Positions 1-12,424 of a stretch of DNA of 64,000 bases are shown here, piece by piece. The notes beneath the pieces were generated by a model. It did not search any database, had not been told where the DNA came from, and worked only from the letters and a program-made list of their open reading frames with translations. The stretch is from positions 693,409-757,408 of the forward strand of contig NW_022098049.1 in assembly GCF_002288925.2 (NCBI RefSeq), given 5' to 3'. This stretch comes from Delphinapterus leucas. Lineage: Eukaryota > Chordata > Mammalia > Artiodactyla > Monodontidae. The position numbers were made by a program, and so were the translations under genes. Positions within the stretch are counted from its first letter, which is position 1. The number at the start of each line of letters is the position of its first letter.

Positions 1-1479
1 TCTCAGCTCTGTGCCCTCCTGCGCAATTTGAATTCCACTTCCTTCCTCTGTCCTCCCTACACCTCCCCTCCCCTCCAAAGGAAAACAAAAAACCCCCTTA
101 GATCTCAGTCCCAGGATAGATCTGTTATTTTAAATATTCTTTAAAAATAATTGTTATTTGATTATGTTATTAAAGAAAAGCCAGAGCAGTTAGATCAGGG
201 CTAAAATTAAACAAGTCTTCATGAAAAAAAAAGTTTTCTCCACAGGTAACAGATGATAAGCAAAATGTTGGCTGGGATTTAACTTCAGGTTGGGAAAACT
301 ACATAGAAGGAACACAGCAGGGGGAATCAATGGGATTCAAGAGTTGGCAGTACATCTCTGCCCCTCTACCCCTCTGTGTTCTCATCTGGAGATGGCAAGC
401 CTTGACCCGGAGACCTCTGAGTGTCTTAACGAACCAATCTAAAAGTCCATGCTGCAGAGATGATCGCTGAAAGGGTTTGCGGTGCTGGAACTTTAAAAAC
501 CTCTCTTTAAAAACTTTAAAAACCTCTCTGGGATTTCTCAGCCTGCTGAGTCACTGGAGTCTGATCCCCAAAGGGGCAGCTTCAGATTAAAGGGTGGGAG
601 CCTTAAAAGAGTGAGGGAAAGCCCAAGAGACACAAGGAGTGGGTGTCTGAAGTCTGGGAAGGGGCAGTGAACTGTGAGAACGAGGCTCAGATATCTGGAT
701 CTATTTCATGGTTTGTCTCATTAACTCTACACGTTTGCTCATGCAGAGGTTTGATTTAACGATGTTGTGAGAGGATCAGGTAACACCGAAGGCCCATGTT
801 TCAGATGACTATGCTGAGGCATGGGCACTATTACAGTGGGGAGAGAAGAGATGGAAGCAGCACTGGGAGAACTGGGTGCCCGGCTGCTCTTCCCTTGGCT
901 CCCTGGAGACGGCTGGGGTGTGGTCTGCTGTCCTTTTAGAACCTTCTCAGCGTACCAAACCGTTCAGCAGCAGGTAGATCCAGAGTTGCTTTGGGGTGCA
1001 AGGTTACAGGATGGGATTCCGAGGTGCACTGGATATGATACTTGACCTCCAGTAATTCCAAACTGTGTTCAAGAAATAGCCCTCTGCACATAGACATCCA
1101 CCACATCCAAAGGTACAGCTGCTTGTTGATGAGATCACAAACTTCACATCACACAGACTCAAGTTCCAGCTCTGGTCTTTCTTACCTCTATGTGCCTGCA
1201 GAGCTGCAGGGTACGGTTGTGCAGGATGTTCACTGTTCAAGGGTGTCAGGCCCCAGAAGCAAGTGGGATCTGAAATCCAGCCCCTACTCTGCTGTTTAAG
1301 CCTAGTGTCCCGGCACAAGAGCTGCTTCCACTTGGAAGAAGAGGTTTATTTTTCTTAATAGAGCAGAGACATCAATCACTTGCTAAACTTGTATGCCCTG
1401 AGGATGCTTCTGCCTGGAGGGACATTTTTCTAATTTGCAAGAAAGGCATCCTGTGAGCTAGGGTATCAGGTCAGGGGTG
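1..1479. other. Unannotated unique DNA
   Basis: No repeat, RNA gene or convincing coding region was recognised. Short open frames occur on both strands around 820-1320, but they lack family resemblance and overlap each other, as expected by chance. The only local structure is a short direct duplication at 491-529, listed separately. Confidence 0.6.
491..529. repeat. Local direct duplication, 16-bp unit
   Basis: The unit CTTTAAAAACCTCTCT occurs at 491-506 and again at 514-529, separated by 7 bases that repeat part of the unit. It is probably a slippage-type tandem duplication with no visible function. Confidence 0.8.
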
Positions 1480-1648
1480 GCCCTGTGAACTTTTATGATC
1501 CTCAGTTTCCTCATCTGGGAAGTGAAGAGAATAAAACACACTTCATGGGATTATGCAGTGATAAGTATAAACAAGGAATCCAGTGAAGTGCTCAGTAGTA
1601 GGTAATAAATCCTCAATAAATAGCGCCCTTATTATCATCGTCATAATA
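1480..1648 (+). repeat. MIR SINE fragment
   Basis: It reads in MIR order: a CTCAGTTTCCTCATCTG-type core at about 1501-1517, a purine-rich middle, then a tail with CTCAGTAGTAGGTAATAAAT and CTCAATAAATA near 1590-1622. This is an ancient, divergent tRNA-derived SINE, so its edges are approximate. Confidence 0.8.
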
Positions 1649-1971
1649 TCTACCTCAAAGATTTTCTCTGAGGATGAGTTTTTTAAAAAAATCATAAAAC
1701 AGCTGCCCTGTGTTCAATTAATGTTAGCAGGGGTTTTTTGTTTGTTTCATCCTTTTTTCTCCCTAATGTTCAATAATGTCGTGATAAACAACAGAAACTG
1801 GATGAGATGGGAATTGTGGAGAGGCGGAGATTCTTTAAGTCAGGGCTCAGAGAACTTCATGGTAGAGGTAGAATTTAAATTGGCCATTGTATGCAATTTT
1901 CCCAAAGGTGCTTGGAAAGTATGCATGAACTAAAGCGATGGGGATGAAACTGAACAATTTCTCTTAATTCT
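1649..1971. other. Unannotated unique DNA
   Basis: Nothing was recognised here. A long open frame beginning at 1583 starts inside the MIR tail and shows no domain-like composition, so it is treated as chance. Confidence 0.5.
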
Positions 1972-2106
1972 CACTATGTCTTTTTTTTTGGCTGTACCAT
2001 GTGGCATGCGAGATCTTTGTTCCCTGACCAGGGATCAAACCCTGGTCCCCTGAAGTGGAAGCGTGGAGTCCTAACCAGTGGATCGCCAGGAAAGTCCCAC
2101 TATGCC
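1972..2106 (-). mobile_element. CHR-type tRNA-derived SINE (short form) with TSD
   Basis: On the plus strand a T-run (1981-1989) is followed by the reverse complement of a CHR SINE. The tRNA-like head lies at the right end (GGGACTTTCC reading on the minus strand). Imperfect 9-bp TSDs, CACTATGTC (1972-1980) and CACTATGCC (2098-2106), flank it. The body is short, ending soon after the B-box region, like the copies at 16,349, 24,290 and 29,231. Confidence 0.88.
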
Positions 2107-2649
2107 TTAACCCATTAATTAAATAGCTGGAAAACTCTTGAAAGAGAAAAAAATAACAGTGGGCAATTGGGAAGTTTCTTTGGAAATGGCAGTGGGTGGA
2201 TACTCTTCAGCAAAGGAGCCTTATCTCCAGAGCCACGGGAGACCTGATAACCTCTCCCTCAGGAAAGTACCCGAAATCTAGGAGGGCTAGCTCTGGAGTT
2301 GCAGCTGCACTGAATAGAGAGTATCTCTTCTACATTTGGTGACATTTCGGCTAGTGGCTAGAGCCTACGACAGCAATGAATGGATTTGTCACTCTCAGTT
2401 GATACCCCATCAGACCCCTTCTGTCAACAAGCCTGGCTGCTGCTAATTCCCTAGAAGAGTGAGAGGGATGTTCTTGTTTCTGTCCCGCATTCAAAGGACC
2501 ATTTAGTCCGCCTAAGATTATAGAGAACAAAAGAACGCAGTTTCTTTTTTCAGGTATTTTAAGGGTAGTGTAAGTCTTGCAATTTCTCAAGTCATCAAAT
2601 GCAACCGTGAAAATTCTTATTTCTCTTTTCCATTTTTTTTGCTTTGTGG
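2107..2649. other. Unannotated unique DNA
   Basis: No repeat or gene was recognised. A 79-codon minus-strand frame here has no visible domain or signal and is probably chance. Confidence 0.5.
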
Positions 2650-2760
2650 GTCGGATCTGGAATCTAGTTCTGGCTCTGCCTCTAACTGCTTGTGTGACTG
2701 TGGTCTAGTCCCTAAATCCTCCTGAATCTCTTTTTCTTCATTGTTTAAATGATAAAACTT
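2650..2760 (+). repeat. MIR SINE fragment (5' part)
   Basis: The order GGAATCTAGTTCTGGCTCTGCC, then GTGTGACTGTGG, then a TCTTCATTG run matches the 5' half of MIR. It is old and divergent. Confidence 0.7.
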
Positions 2761-2942
2761 CCCTCATTATCCTTTCTAAGATAGACCTTTCCTTCTTGTT
2801 ATTTTGTACAGCACTGTCATTTTTATTTCTTTGTGGAACTTATCAAAAGTTGTATCAAAACTTATCTACTTCACGTATTTATTATTATTTTATTGTTTAA
2901 AACTGCCTCAGCAGCCTAGCACAGTCTATATCTAATCTTGTG

Positions 2943-3188
2943 CACTATTGTATCTTTCTTTTCTAACATCTTTATTGGAGTATAATTGCTTTACAATGGT
3001 GTGTTAGTTTCTGCTGTATAACAAAGTGAATCAGCTATACGTATACATATATTCCCATATCCCCTCCCTCTTGCGTCTCCCTCCCACCCTCCAAATCTCA
3101 CCCCTCTAGGTGGTCACAAAGCACTGAGCTGATCTCCCTGTGCTATGCGGCTGCTTCCCACTAGCTATCTATTTTACACTGTATCTTT
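2943..3188 (-). mobile_element. 5'-truncated L1, 3'UTR only, with TSD
   Basis: The sequence (2958-3176) is the reverse complement of the cetartiodactyl L1 3' end seen in plus orientation at 7446 and 13,381: CATCTTTATTGGAGTATAAT at the left and CTAGCTATCTATTTTA at the right. Flanking copies CACTATTGTATCTTT (2943-2957) and CACTGTATCTTT (3177-3188) look like a TSD with a 3-bp indel. No coding part is present. Confidence 0.9.
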
Positions 3189-4359
3189 AGTTCATAGGAG
3201 GTGCAAAAATATTTGTTTTGTAAATGAATCAATCACATTAGTTAAGTATATGGAAATTTCTTTTTGAAAAGAGTAAATTGTTACATAAGTTTAAGTCATT
3301 CTTATAATCTTTATTTGCCACTTAGTATTTACTTTCACTCTCATTTTTCTTGCGAATTCACTCTTGGGTGAAGGGTAAAATCAGGAGAAAAAGCGCCCTG
3401 AATCACTCATGTCACAAACTGTAAAAATCTATGACCATTTTTAACCCATGGCTATTTCGTGTGTTTTAAGGGATGTTACTTCTGCCCTCAGGTACTCTTC
3501 CTCACTGTCAGCCACAGAGCCCTAATTCTACCCTGAAACAGTTTATTTGTTTAAGGTCTTATATCTCGAGTGCAAAGAGCAAAGGCTCATTTGTATATTA
3601 TCATTAACTTTTTTTTTTATTAAGATAAGGAGCATTGTCAAGAGTAAAGCCACAAGGAAGGATCAAAAATAATGGAATCACACAGACCCATATAAACATA
3701 TACATTTCCTTATGAACAAGCAATAAACACAGGCACAAGGCTATGTAATTCCATTTATAGTAAAGAATTATGTCTTTAAGGGAAACAGAGCCTGCAAAGA
3801 TACAGTTTAACCATCACCAAACCTGTTTCATTGTTATACTAGTCCATCTGAAGCTAGGGATAAATCTCCTTTAGAAGTTTAGAGAAGAGATTTCCTTTTT
3901 CTTTCATTTAAAAAAAAAAATTACAGTTAGATAACTAAAAGGGTCACAATTTAAGCTTTGAGTTCTGCCTTTGTAACTGGAGAAATAGTCTGCTTCCAAA
4001 TTCAACCTTCTGCTTCTTGGAAAGCAGATAACTATTTGCAATTTTAAATTCATAGCATTTCCATTTTCAAGATTAACAACAATAAAATCTAGGAGTCTTA
4101 CCTCAGAGGCATCTCATTTCATGAAATGCAAATCAAATACATTCAGGAGCTATCAGATGTTTGTAAATAGCAATGACAACAAGAAACTACAAATAGTATT
4201 TTCAATTTATTACATTCTTACAATATTTCAGACATTAAGGTAGGTATTTACAGCCATATGTATCTTTTAATCTTTCTTATAAGGTTATTCTTGAAGATTG
4301 AATCAGATGTTAACATATAAACTGCTATTATTTAAACTGCTAGCTGTTTACCAAATCCA
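3189..4359. other. Unannotated AT-rich unique DNA
   Basis: No interspersed repeat was recognised with confidence. Small A- and T-runs are present (for example about 3610 and 3909) but have no flanking duplications that I could see. Confidence 0.5.
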
Positions 4360-4665
4360 TTCTCTCCTTCATTAACAGGGCTGTAGCTGTAGTCCTTTAG
4401 CCTTGCTTAAAAAAACTTTTGGATTCTGTGCTTACTCTTTTTCTCTGCTTCCTGTTGAAAGCAATGATGCTGGTTACAATAAACATGGATGCCTTGTCTT
4501 AAAGATGGTATCGAAGCTGTCCTCCTTGGTCTCTAAATGACTGCAAGGAGGAGAGCCTTGGATTCTTATGTGAGTGAGAAATAAAGTTCTATCTTGTTTG
4601 AACCACTGAATTTTAGGGACTCTTTTAAAAAATAGCAGTTGTCATTATCTTAACTAATATGAATG
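4360..4665 (+). repeat. Ancient interspersed repeat, LTR-like 3' end, family not assigned
   Basis: The right part resembles the end of a widely dispersed mammalian repeat: an ATGACTGCAAGGAGGAGAGC module, then ATGTGAGTGAGAAATAAA with a polyadenylation-type AATAAA near 4580, then TTCTATCTTGTTTGAACCAC. I recognise the pattern but cannot name the family securely. It carries no coding capacity. Confidence 0.5.
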
Positions 4666-6777
4666 TTAAAGGAAAGTTCCTGGAACATAGAAACAATGTT
4701 TTATGAATAATTGCTAGTTTTTATTATTTTTATTACTAGCAGTAATTGTCCTCACAGCAACTCTGTTTTTAGATGAGAATTATGGTAGAAGATACAATGA
4801 ATACTGGAAAGCTATGTGCTGTCTGGGTTAGCAAGCAATTTCTAGTGAATGAAAGAAGAAGCCTCAGTGGAGGAGGTGACCATTCTCTTAGTTGTTATTT
4901 TAAGTCCTGATTTGAAATTTGTCTTATTTTCAATAATGATATTTTTCTCTGTTCTGTAAACTTTTATGATAATGGGAAGCTGAAAATAGCAAATGCCCTT
5001 AAATGTAGAGGGATTCATAATAAACCGTGTATGAAATGGGAATCTATTCCATCACCTAACTCTTCCCACAGATGAAGAGTCCCGTAAATCTTAATTCTAA
5101 GGGGATGGGAGAGGAGACACTAGCTTGTACTTCTTCTAAATCCTGTGGCAAGTAGTGGTCATTTGCAAAGCACAAGATTTCTAGGGAACCATCCAAGAAA
5201 AACATGTGGGTGGCCCTGATTTTTGTGTGTATGAGTTGTGGTCAAGATCTGGAAGATGGGTTTTATATTTTTAATTGTAGGTTGCTCTATCTATACTTCA
5301 ATGATGCATATTCTCAGATCCTACCAACTTTCCTCATTATTCCACCCCAAAATGATCCAGGCTAAAACTGCTTAGGCGCAGAAAAGGGGGGAAATAATTG
5401 ATTGGAAACCCTCCAAAAGGAAGAATTGGGTCATGACCTTTGAGAGCTCGGTTCCCTTTGTCTGTTTTCCCTTTTCCCTACAATGGCACCACCTTACAAG
5501 GTTCCAACAAACCCTATATGTACAGGAAAATCTGCATCTCATTTCTGCTGAAATATGTTTTCAATTTAGGGTTTGAGTTTCCAGATTGACTTGTGAACAT
5601 CTAAAGGACTCAATGTCATTGTGACATAATGTTCCCCAAAGGCCAGTAGGCCGTCAGCAGAGAAATGGGCAGTGATTAGCTAGCTGTCAGTGGTCAAAGG
5701 TGCTGATGTGACTATGGAAACCAACGTGGGAAAACTGAGAAGAAAAGAGAGAAAAATCGATGGTGTGGTGGGGGAGGGGAAATGGTATAAGGGAAGCTTT
5801 ATAAGCTAAAGGGATTGTTAGAAGATGAAATATGAAAAGGGACAAGATGGCAAAAATGGAAATTTTACAGATAATTTGGAACGAGTTTAAAAGACCACTT
5901 TAAATAGAAAAAGATCTTAGGAAATACATTTTCAAACCAAGGGGTAAGAACCAGAAAATAAAGGGAAAAGTAATCTACATTTGAAGAAATTAGACTCACA
6001 GACAGTCCAGGGGCTAATCATGATGGAATGATTTTAAAAATCATGATAATAATTTTTAAAAAGCAGTAATTCCAAGGACTACTTCTACCCTCTGTAAAGA
6101 TGTGTTTACATCCCAGTCATTTTGCCCCCATTTTATTGAGACTGTCTCATTGAATCATTTGTGGGAATATTAATATCCCTGCTTTACAGGAGAAAACATA
6201 AAAATCAACAGGTTTTAAAACTTGTTGGAATTTTCTTCTTCTTCCCCTCTATTCCCTAAAACAAAGTTTTGATCAAATTGTATTTAACTGCGTTTATTTG
6301 AGAGGTGAAAAGTCATCACAAAAATATACCACTGGGCATACGGAGGAGGGAACAGGGAACTACCCTGTTATATTTGTTTTGTTAATGATGACTTAATGGG
6401 ATTTAATTTATCAATCTATATATGAATCTCCCCTCTCCCACCTCTGACCCCTGATGCAGCTACCCATAAAGCAGGCATTCCCCTTATGTCCAGGGAAATG
6501 CTCTGATTGATTTTGCTTGATTCACTGTATTTAAGGGACAACTGCATCCAAAATTCCATCCCTTACATAACTGAGAATCATGAAAGGAAAAGTTCATTTC
6601 TGTGCTATTTATGGGAAAGTGACCTGGAGGGAAGAAACCCTCTTTCCAATATTTGGCTTGAGACCTTTCTGTGAGAAAAGAAGTGTCGTTTGCTCAGCAA
6701 AGGTTTTTGTTCACTATTTTGAGTATTCTGGACCACATGTATATACAATATATATTTGCCATTAAAAAGCCCCCTTA
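4666..6777. other. Unannotated AT-rich unique DNA
   Basis: No gene was recognised. A weak MIR-like minus-strand stretch may exist at about 6120-6200 (TATTAATATCCCTGCTTTACAG resembles the MIR antisense core), but it is too degraded to call separately. Confidence 0.5.
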
Positions 6778-7051
6778 GGGCTTCCCTGGTGGCTCAGTGG
6801 TTAAGAATCCGCCGGCCAGGGTTCGAGCCCTGGTCAGGGAAGATCCCACATGCCGCGGAGCAGCTAAGCCCGTGCGCCACAACTACTGAGCCTGTGCTCT
6901 AGAGCCCGTGCTCCACAACAAGAGAAGCTACCGCAGTGAGAAGCCAGCACACCACGAGTAGCCCCCGCTCACCCGCAACTAGAGAAAGCCCGCACGCAGC
7001 AATGAAGACCCAACGCAGCCAAAAATAAAAACAAAAACAAAAAAAAACAAA
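6778..7051 (+). mobile_element. CHR-type SINE (long form)
   Basis: It starts with the GGGCTTCCCTGGTGGCTCAG head and has a good Pol III B-box match (GGTTCGAGCCC near 6821). The long body has tandem-like CCACAACTACTGAGCC and GTGCTCCACAACAAGAGAAG modules, and an (AAAAC)n tail. It belongs to the same longer subtype as the copies at 40,883 and 48,087. The TSD is not clear. Confidence 0.93.
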
Positions 7052-7239
7052 CCCTCAAAGGAAAAATGAGAAAGTTACAAACTTTATTTGGGTGCCCCAC
7101 AATCCCTTTTTAAGTCTTTTTTCTCCTTTCTTTCTAACCCCCAGCCCTATTCCATTTTATCCTGCTTTAAGTGTATTTATGAGTGGGTTTATAGAAACAG
7201 AAATGAGATCAAGTGGGCAGAAAATCTGAACCCAAGAAC

Positions 7240-7345
7240 AAGTAGTTCTGGAATTATTTCAAACACTGCTTCTTAGTAGTTGTGTGACTTTAGTTTTAGC
7301 ATCTCTGAATTTTCATTTTTTAGCTATAAAAGTGGGGAAAAGAAA
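7240..7345 (+). repeat. MIR SINE fragment
   Basis: TTAGTAGTTGTGTGACTTTAG followed by an ATCTCTGAATTTTCATTTTT core and AAAAGTGGGGAAAA matches the MIR 5' half and core. Edges are approximate. Confidence 0.65.
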
Positions 7346-7445
7346 GCCTTCCTTTTATAGTCCTTCTGTAGATCTTGTGTGAATGGGCTTTACTTTTTCA
7401 CAAATAGAAACTTCTCAGTAAGTAGTAGTTTACATTTTTGAAGTC

Positions 7446-7615
7446 TGTGACCACCTAGAGGGGTGGGATAGGAAGGGTGGGAGGGAGGGAGACGCAAGAG
7501 GGAAGAGATATGGAAACATATGTGTATGTATAACTGATTCACTTTGTTATAAAGCAGAAACTAACACACCATTGTAAAGCAATTGTACTCCAATAAAGAT
7601 GTTAAAAAAAAAAAG
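7446..7615 (+). mobile_element. 5'-truncated L1, 3'UTR with poly(A)
   Basis: It runs TGTGACCACCTAGAGGGGTG through the G-rich GGGAGGGAGGGAGACGCAAG tract to CCAATAAAGATGTT and an A-run (7604-7615). It is the same young L1 3'UTR as at 13,381. The AATAAA just before the A-run is the L1 polyadenylation signal. The TSD was not resolved. Confidence 0.92.
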
Positions 7616-7724
7616 GCTTTAGAGTCAAAGAAAGTAAGCTATACTGATGGATTAGTACTGTATTTGTGGAATTTGAATTCTCAGTCAGAACTAATTCTCA
7701 CTTTTCTTCTGCCCCATCCTTTCT

Positions 7725-7875
7725 TTGTCAGTAACATAGCACTTACCATGCTATAATAACTGGTTATTAATGTGGCCCACTACCAGACTTTGAGTTTCTG
7801 GAAAGTTGTGATTATGTCTTTTTTATACTTTTAGGTCCTGCAGGACAAATCTGTATTATCGGATGCTTAATTCTT
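7725..7875 (+). repeat. L2 LINE fragment (3' end)
   Basis: The order CATAGCACTTACCATGCTATAATAAC, CCAGACTTTGAG, then TGTGATTATGTCTT parallels the L2 3' region ('catagcacttatcac...agactgtgag...gactgtgtctt'). It is ancient and divergent. Confidence 0.65.
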
Positions 7876-10589
7876 ACAGGCTGTTTGTGAATTTGCTCAG
7901 TGCTTCATATTCCTCAGATATGATAGAAACCAATCTTTTGCCCAGGTTCGTAGCTAACTTGACTTTTTAAGACTTGCAATGAATGGATTCTCCTAAAGTG
8001 CTCTAAAGTCTTCCTCTTTTTTTTTTTTAATGAATATTTGATTTTCTCTTTCTTCATAGGGCATGTTTCTAATTAAAAATAACCAACACCTGCCCTAGGC
8101 TGGACAGGATAACACCTGTGTGAGATGCAGCTGCTATAACAGTGCTTCCATCTGCAACATATTATGTTTTGTTTATTAACAGAAATGATTTTTTTTCCAA
8201 AGGAATTCATTCGAATAAGAGAAAGAGTGACAGAAAAGCAAATGCTTTTCTCACTATTGCTCAAAACTTTTCATTCAAGTTTCAGGCTTTCCTTCATCTT
8301 TTGGAAACAGAAGAAAAAGAACATAACAAACTCAACATCCAAACAAAATAAAATTGGTTGAGTCAATTCTCAGCTTGTTCCAGTTGGGATAGTTACTGTG
8401 GGGAGCTATAAATACCATCCAATTTCAGATCGTACTGTTTGGAATTTTAGCTGAAGTAATTCTGTTGTCTGCATCAAATCGGCTTATTAAATCTAACCAG
8501 AAAAAAAAAATCCTCACAGTGGACCAATGAGTATATTTTATCTACCTTGCTTCCTTAGCTTTCTAAATTTTTGCTTGTATGTGTCTAAGTTTTGATTGCC
8601 AAGACTTTTAAAAAATATTTAAATTGGACGTTTTGACCAGAAAATGCAATAGAGAGTCATATTTTTTCTAAACAAATTTTCTAACCACAGGGTTGTCCTG
8701 CAACATGTCTGCTATGGAGAAATCTAAATTTTTTGTAGTGTCCTTTTTCTCATCTGGAAGCAATTGAATATTGAATGTTACAGACAATATTTTGTGCTTA
8801 GTCACGTTATGCAAATTTTATATTACTAAGGAGCATTAGTATATATTTTTAAAGTATTATTTGTTTCAAAATATAATTGTAGTTCCTGCCTTTTAAGACC
8901 TTGAAGAAGAATGTTGGAACTTTGGGTATGGCTGAGTTAGGTGGATGTGAGGTGGTATTTAATTTACAATAACATAACTTTCAAAAGGTTCCCTTCATTT
9001 ATTTTCTTTCCTTTCCCCTCCAGCATGCCTACTGAATTGAGAAAACTCTGTGTTTTCAAAGTTAATAAAAAACCCTACTCCTAAATTTGTCTCTGGTGCC
9101 TCTCTGGATGACCAAGTTTTGTTAATGGTCTGATAATCCGTTCCCTTCTGAGGAAGTTCTTCAGAGGTCAGAGGCTAATGGTATCAAACATCAGCCTGTC
9201 TGGTTTATTGTAAGGGTGTTTCCTTAAGATCAAGATCTCAGATAAGAGCAGAGTTGCTCTGGTTGGGAAAGGAAATGGTTTCTGATACAACACAGCAATT
9301 CCTAGAGGGAAGCGGAGAGCGGGAGATCCTCTGAACACAAGATAACTTGTAGTTTGTTTTCCTCTAAAACCCTTAGATAGTCAAAATACCATCATTAAAT
9401 ACTGGAAGAACCCAACCTTGATTTATGGATGAAAATAAAACTCACCTTCAGATCTACACTATTATGATGAGCAGCAAATCAGATGAGAAGAAACTGTGAA
9501 GCAGAACAAATGGGTTCGCAGCTCCTCGAGTTTAAACCCATCCTCCCTGGATTTGGAGGTCAAAGCTCACCACTCAAGGGGACACATCATATTTTATTTA
9601 AGCACTTTTCTTCTAAGGAGTTGAAAGCACCTGACAGACATGAACTCTTTTGTGCAGTGAAAAGATAACACAGATATTACCAAGTAAAGAGCTACATTTG
9701 AAGATCAGAGTAACTTGGTCCATCCAGTTGAATAATATTGATATTATTTCCACATTGCTTTGTTTCTTATGTACACTTTCAAGGTGATATATCACTTTAG
9801 GCAGTTCCCTGATTTACAGGAAGATGGCTCTACCTACTTGGAGGCTTTTTTTCACAAAAGACCAGAGTTTTGTCAGTGTCATTACAAAGTCCCTGTGCAC
9901 GAGATTGTGTGCTCTGTTAATATTTATTCCCATTTTTTTCTGAATTTTACTTTCACTGATCAAGGACTACCTTAAAAATATCCAATTATCAACTGAGGAG
10001 AAAATGTTCAGAAGAAGAAGGAGAATTAAAATATGACTGGGAAGTACGGGAGAGTGTTTATGGTGACACGGTAGTTCAACCTCTTCCTTTTACTGATAAG
10101 GAAAACCCAGAGAATACCAAGTTTTTTATCTCCAGAAGGAGAAAAAGAGAAAGAAAGATGCTTGTGTTTATGGCGAAACTGTCCTTTGAAATTCTAACCT
10201 TAGAGGAAGTCCCAGTTAGAGCAGCAGCTAGCCTAAGAATACCTGCTGTTCTGAATCTGCCTCTGGAAAGTCAGCGTGGTTCTGAGTAACTATACCCATC
10301 AGGGTTTGGGTTCTTCCTCTGAAAAGGGAAAATAGTACATTAAACCATGACCATGTCTCCTAGTTCTAAATGACTAGAGTCGTCTGGATTCCTGCCTTGG
10401 ATACTATGGCTATATTTTGTTCTGAATTAATTATGTCTTCAAAGCCCATGGCTTATATGGAGCTGGTGAACGATGTCTGGCTTGCTTTTTCACAGATCAA
10501 CTCAGCTTTACACTGACCGTGTTTCTAAGCTTCCAGGTGCTCTCTGGTCCACAGCAAAGACAGAAAGTATTTTTTGTTCCAGATAGCAG
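7876..10589. other. Unannotated unique DNA, 2.7 kb
   Basis: No interspersed repeat was recognised with confidence apart from T- and A-runs (for example about 8019 and 8501). Open frames up to about 70 codons at 8140-8360, 9480-9670 and 9760-9975 overlap on opposite strands or in other frames and show no recognisable family. Confidence 0.5.
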
Positions 10590-10920
10590 GGCATCCATCC
10601 ATTACCCAGCTCTACTGGTTTCTGGGGTCCCAAGTGAAGATCGCAAACTTCTTCTGCATCCAGCCATCCTTTCAAAAACTGCCCGAGTCCATTTCTTCCA
10701 TGAAGCCCTACCTGATCTCCTCAAGCTTCTTCTGACTGGTTACAGCTCTAACTGCATTGTTTATCTGACAGTGGTTCTTACATTGCTTATTTCTTGCATG
10801 TGTCTTTTGTACCTACTTGCTCGGTGACTCTGTGAAGCCTGTAAAGAAAGGAACTTTGCCTTTTATAACACTGTCAATGTCTACTGTGCTGCTGGACCTA
10901 AAAGTAGATGCTTAACAGCG
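10590..10920 (+). repeat. L2 LINE fragment (3' region)
   Basis: A stretch resembling the L2 3' region: TTCTTCCATGAAGCCCTACC, then a GTGACTCTGTGAAG module and AAGGAACTTTGCC, ending with a GTAGATGCTTAACAG-type tail. A 102-codon open frame (10,519-10,827) crosses it but reads L2 noncoding sequence. Confidence 0.6.
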
Positions 10921-11049
10921 CATTTTAATGTTTTCTCTGCAGCATAAGCTGTAGTTACAAGAAAAAACTTCTCCCTCATTTTTATCCTCTTATTCACCTC
11001 CTCCCCACCCACTGTGACAATGATTGCTTGAGTGTGACTAATGATAGAA

Positions 11050-11250
11050 TAACTTTACACTGGTTCATTCATGTACCTTGCATTTTCATTCTCATAATTA
11101 CACTGTGAGATAAATGTTATTATCCCCAATTTTCCAATGAGAAAATGGAGGCTCAAAGAGGCTAAATAACCTCCCTGGGGTCACATAGGCAGCAAGTGGT
11201 AGAGTAGACATTCAAGACAGGATGTAGTGCTCTCTCCTGAGGACGTTTTT
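11050..11250 (-). repeat. MIR SINE
   Basis: This is a clear antisense MIR: ATTATCCCCAATTTTCCAATG, then GGAGGCTCAAAGAGGCTAAA, then GGTCACATAGGCAGCAAGTGG. It is one of the better-preserved MIRs in the window. Confidence 0.88.
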
Positions 11251-11326
11251 CTTACCCGATGTCTCATTATCTTCCTTAAGACAATGTGACAGAGTTGCAT
11301 TATACAAACTGTTCCGCACTTACATT

Positions 11327-11525
11327 AAAAATGCAGAGATAAATAACAAGTGTCTACTGCATAGCACAGGGAGCTATAGTCAACATCCTGTAATAAACCA
11401 TAATGGAAAAGAATATGAAAAAGAATATATACGTATATTTTAAATGAATCACTTTGCTGTACACCAGAAGCGAACACAACATTGTAAATCAATGTGCTTC
11501 AATTTAAAAAAAATGCTGAGATAAA
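11327..11525 (+). mobile_element. 5'-truncated L1, 3' end, with 17-bp TSD
   Basis: The insert (about 11,344-11,508) matches the older cetartiodactyl L1 3' end also seen at 48,478: CACAGGGAGCTATAGTCA, then CAACATTGTAAATCAA. It is flanked by AAAAATGCAGAGATAAA (11,327-11,343) and a copy differing at one base (11,509-11,525), overlapping the A-tail. No coding sequence is present. Confidence 0.9.
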
Positions 11526-12424
11526 GCCCAGGTATACACTGGACACAATTATAAAGTAGATGTCATTTATCTTGGATACTCCAGTTTTAGTTTCAGGAAT
11601 GTTTCCCCTTAGTGAGTCCTCTTCTCTGAAAGTACTCAGGAGTTTTTATTGTCCTGACACATTACCTTCCTCCCCTGTTCCTCCTATCTTGCTTACTCAG
11701 AACCCTCAAACTCACTGACATTGAAGTGTAAATTACTGCTAAAGTGTATGTCTTCTATAGTTATTTGCATTTCTCACGTAGAAAATGTAAAGCAAAAGAG
11801 ATGATTTTTGACTGGTAGTTCAGATCCATACCAGAGAATGTGGGAATGTCAAAAAGCACTCCCTGCCTGTTATTTTCCCTCAAAAAGAGCCACACGATAA
11901 AAATAAATATTTGGGAGGAGAACGTTGTCTGTCTCTAGGCAAGTTTCCAAAATCATATCCTGGATTTCTAGGTCTCTGGATCATTCCATCACAGCAGTAG
12001 TCGTGTGAAATATTGCAGAGTAATAAAATCTACGGGTTGGGAGTAAACCAGGTTAGTGTCCCCAAATGGCTATAATCCAAAGTCCAGACCATCCCCTCAG
12101 AACAACTTGATAGTAACAGTGAAACAAACAGGTGCAGGACAGGTGCAGTGGGATGAAGACAGCCTCGACTAGGGAGCTGTATGTAGGTGGTGTCAAAAAA
12201 TACAAAGAAAAATAAAAGCTCATGCCATGCCAATCTTTTGTATTTTTTTCCTATTAAACTATTTTACTTGGGACTAAAAGCAAAGTAAGTCGACCCACAT
12301 TTTCTGATTGAGAATTGTAACCAACTCCAGAAAATCCTTTCTTTCTGTTAGTTTTTTCCTTGGTTACTCAACTTAGATTATTTTTCCTCACTTACCATTT
12401 CCCCAAAATTCATCTGCTTTGTGT
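11526..12424. other. Unannotated unique DNA
   Basis: No repeat, gene or RNA was recognised in this interval. Confidence 0.5.

Noticed and set aside
6778..6900. tRNA-like A/B boxes suggesting tRNA genes at SINE heads
   Set aside because: They are embedded in CHR SINEs. No cloverleaf with acceptor stem was found outside SINEs.
10519..10827. 102-codon plus-strand frame with a hydrophobic C-terminus
   Set aside because: It lies mostly in L2-like 3' sequence, and nothing recognisable precedes it.
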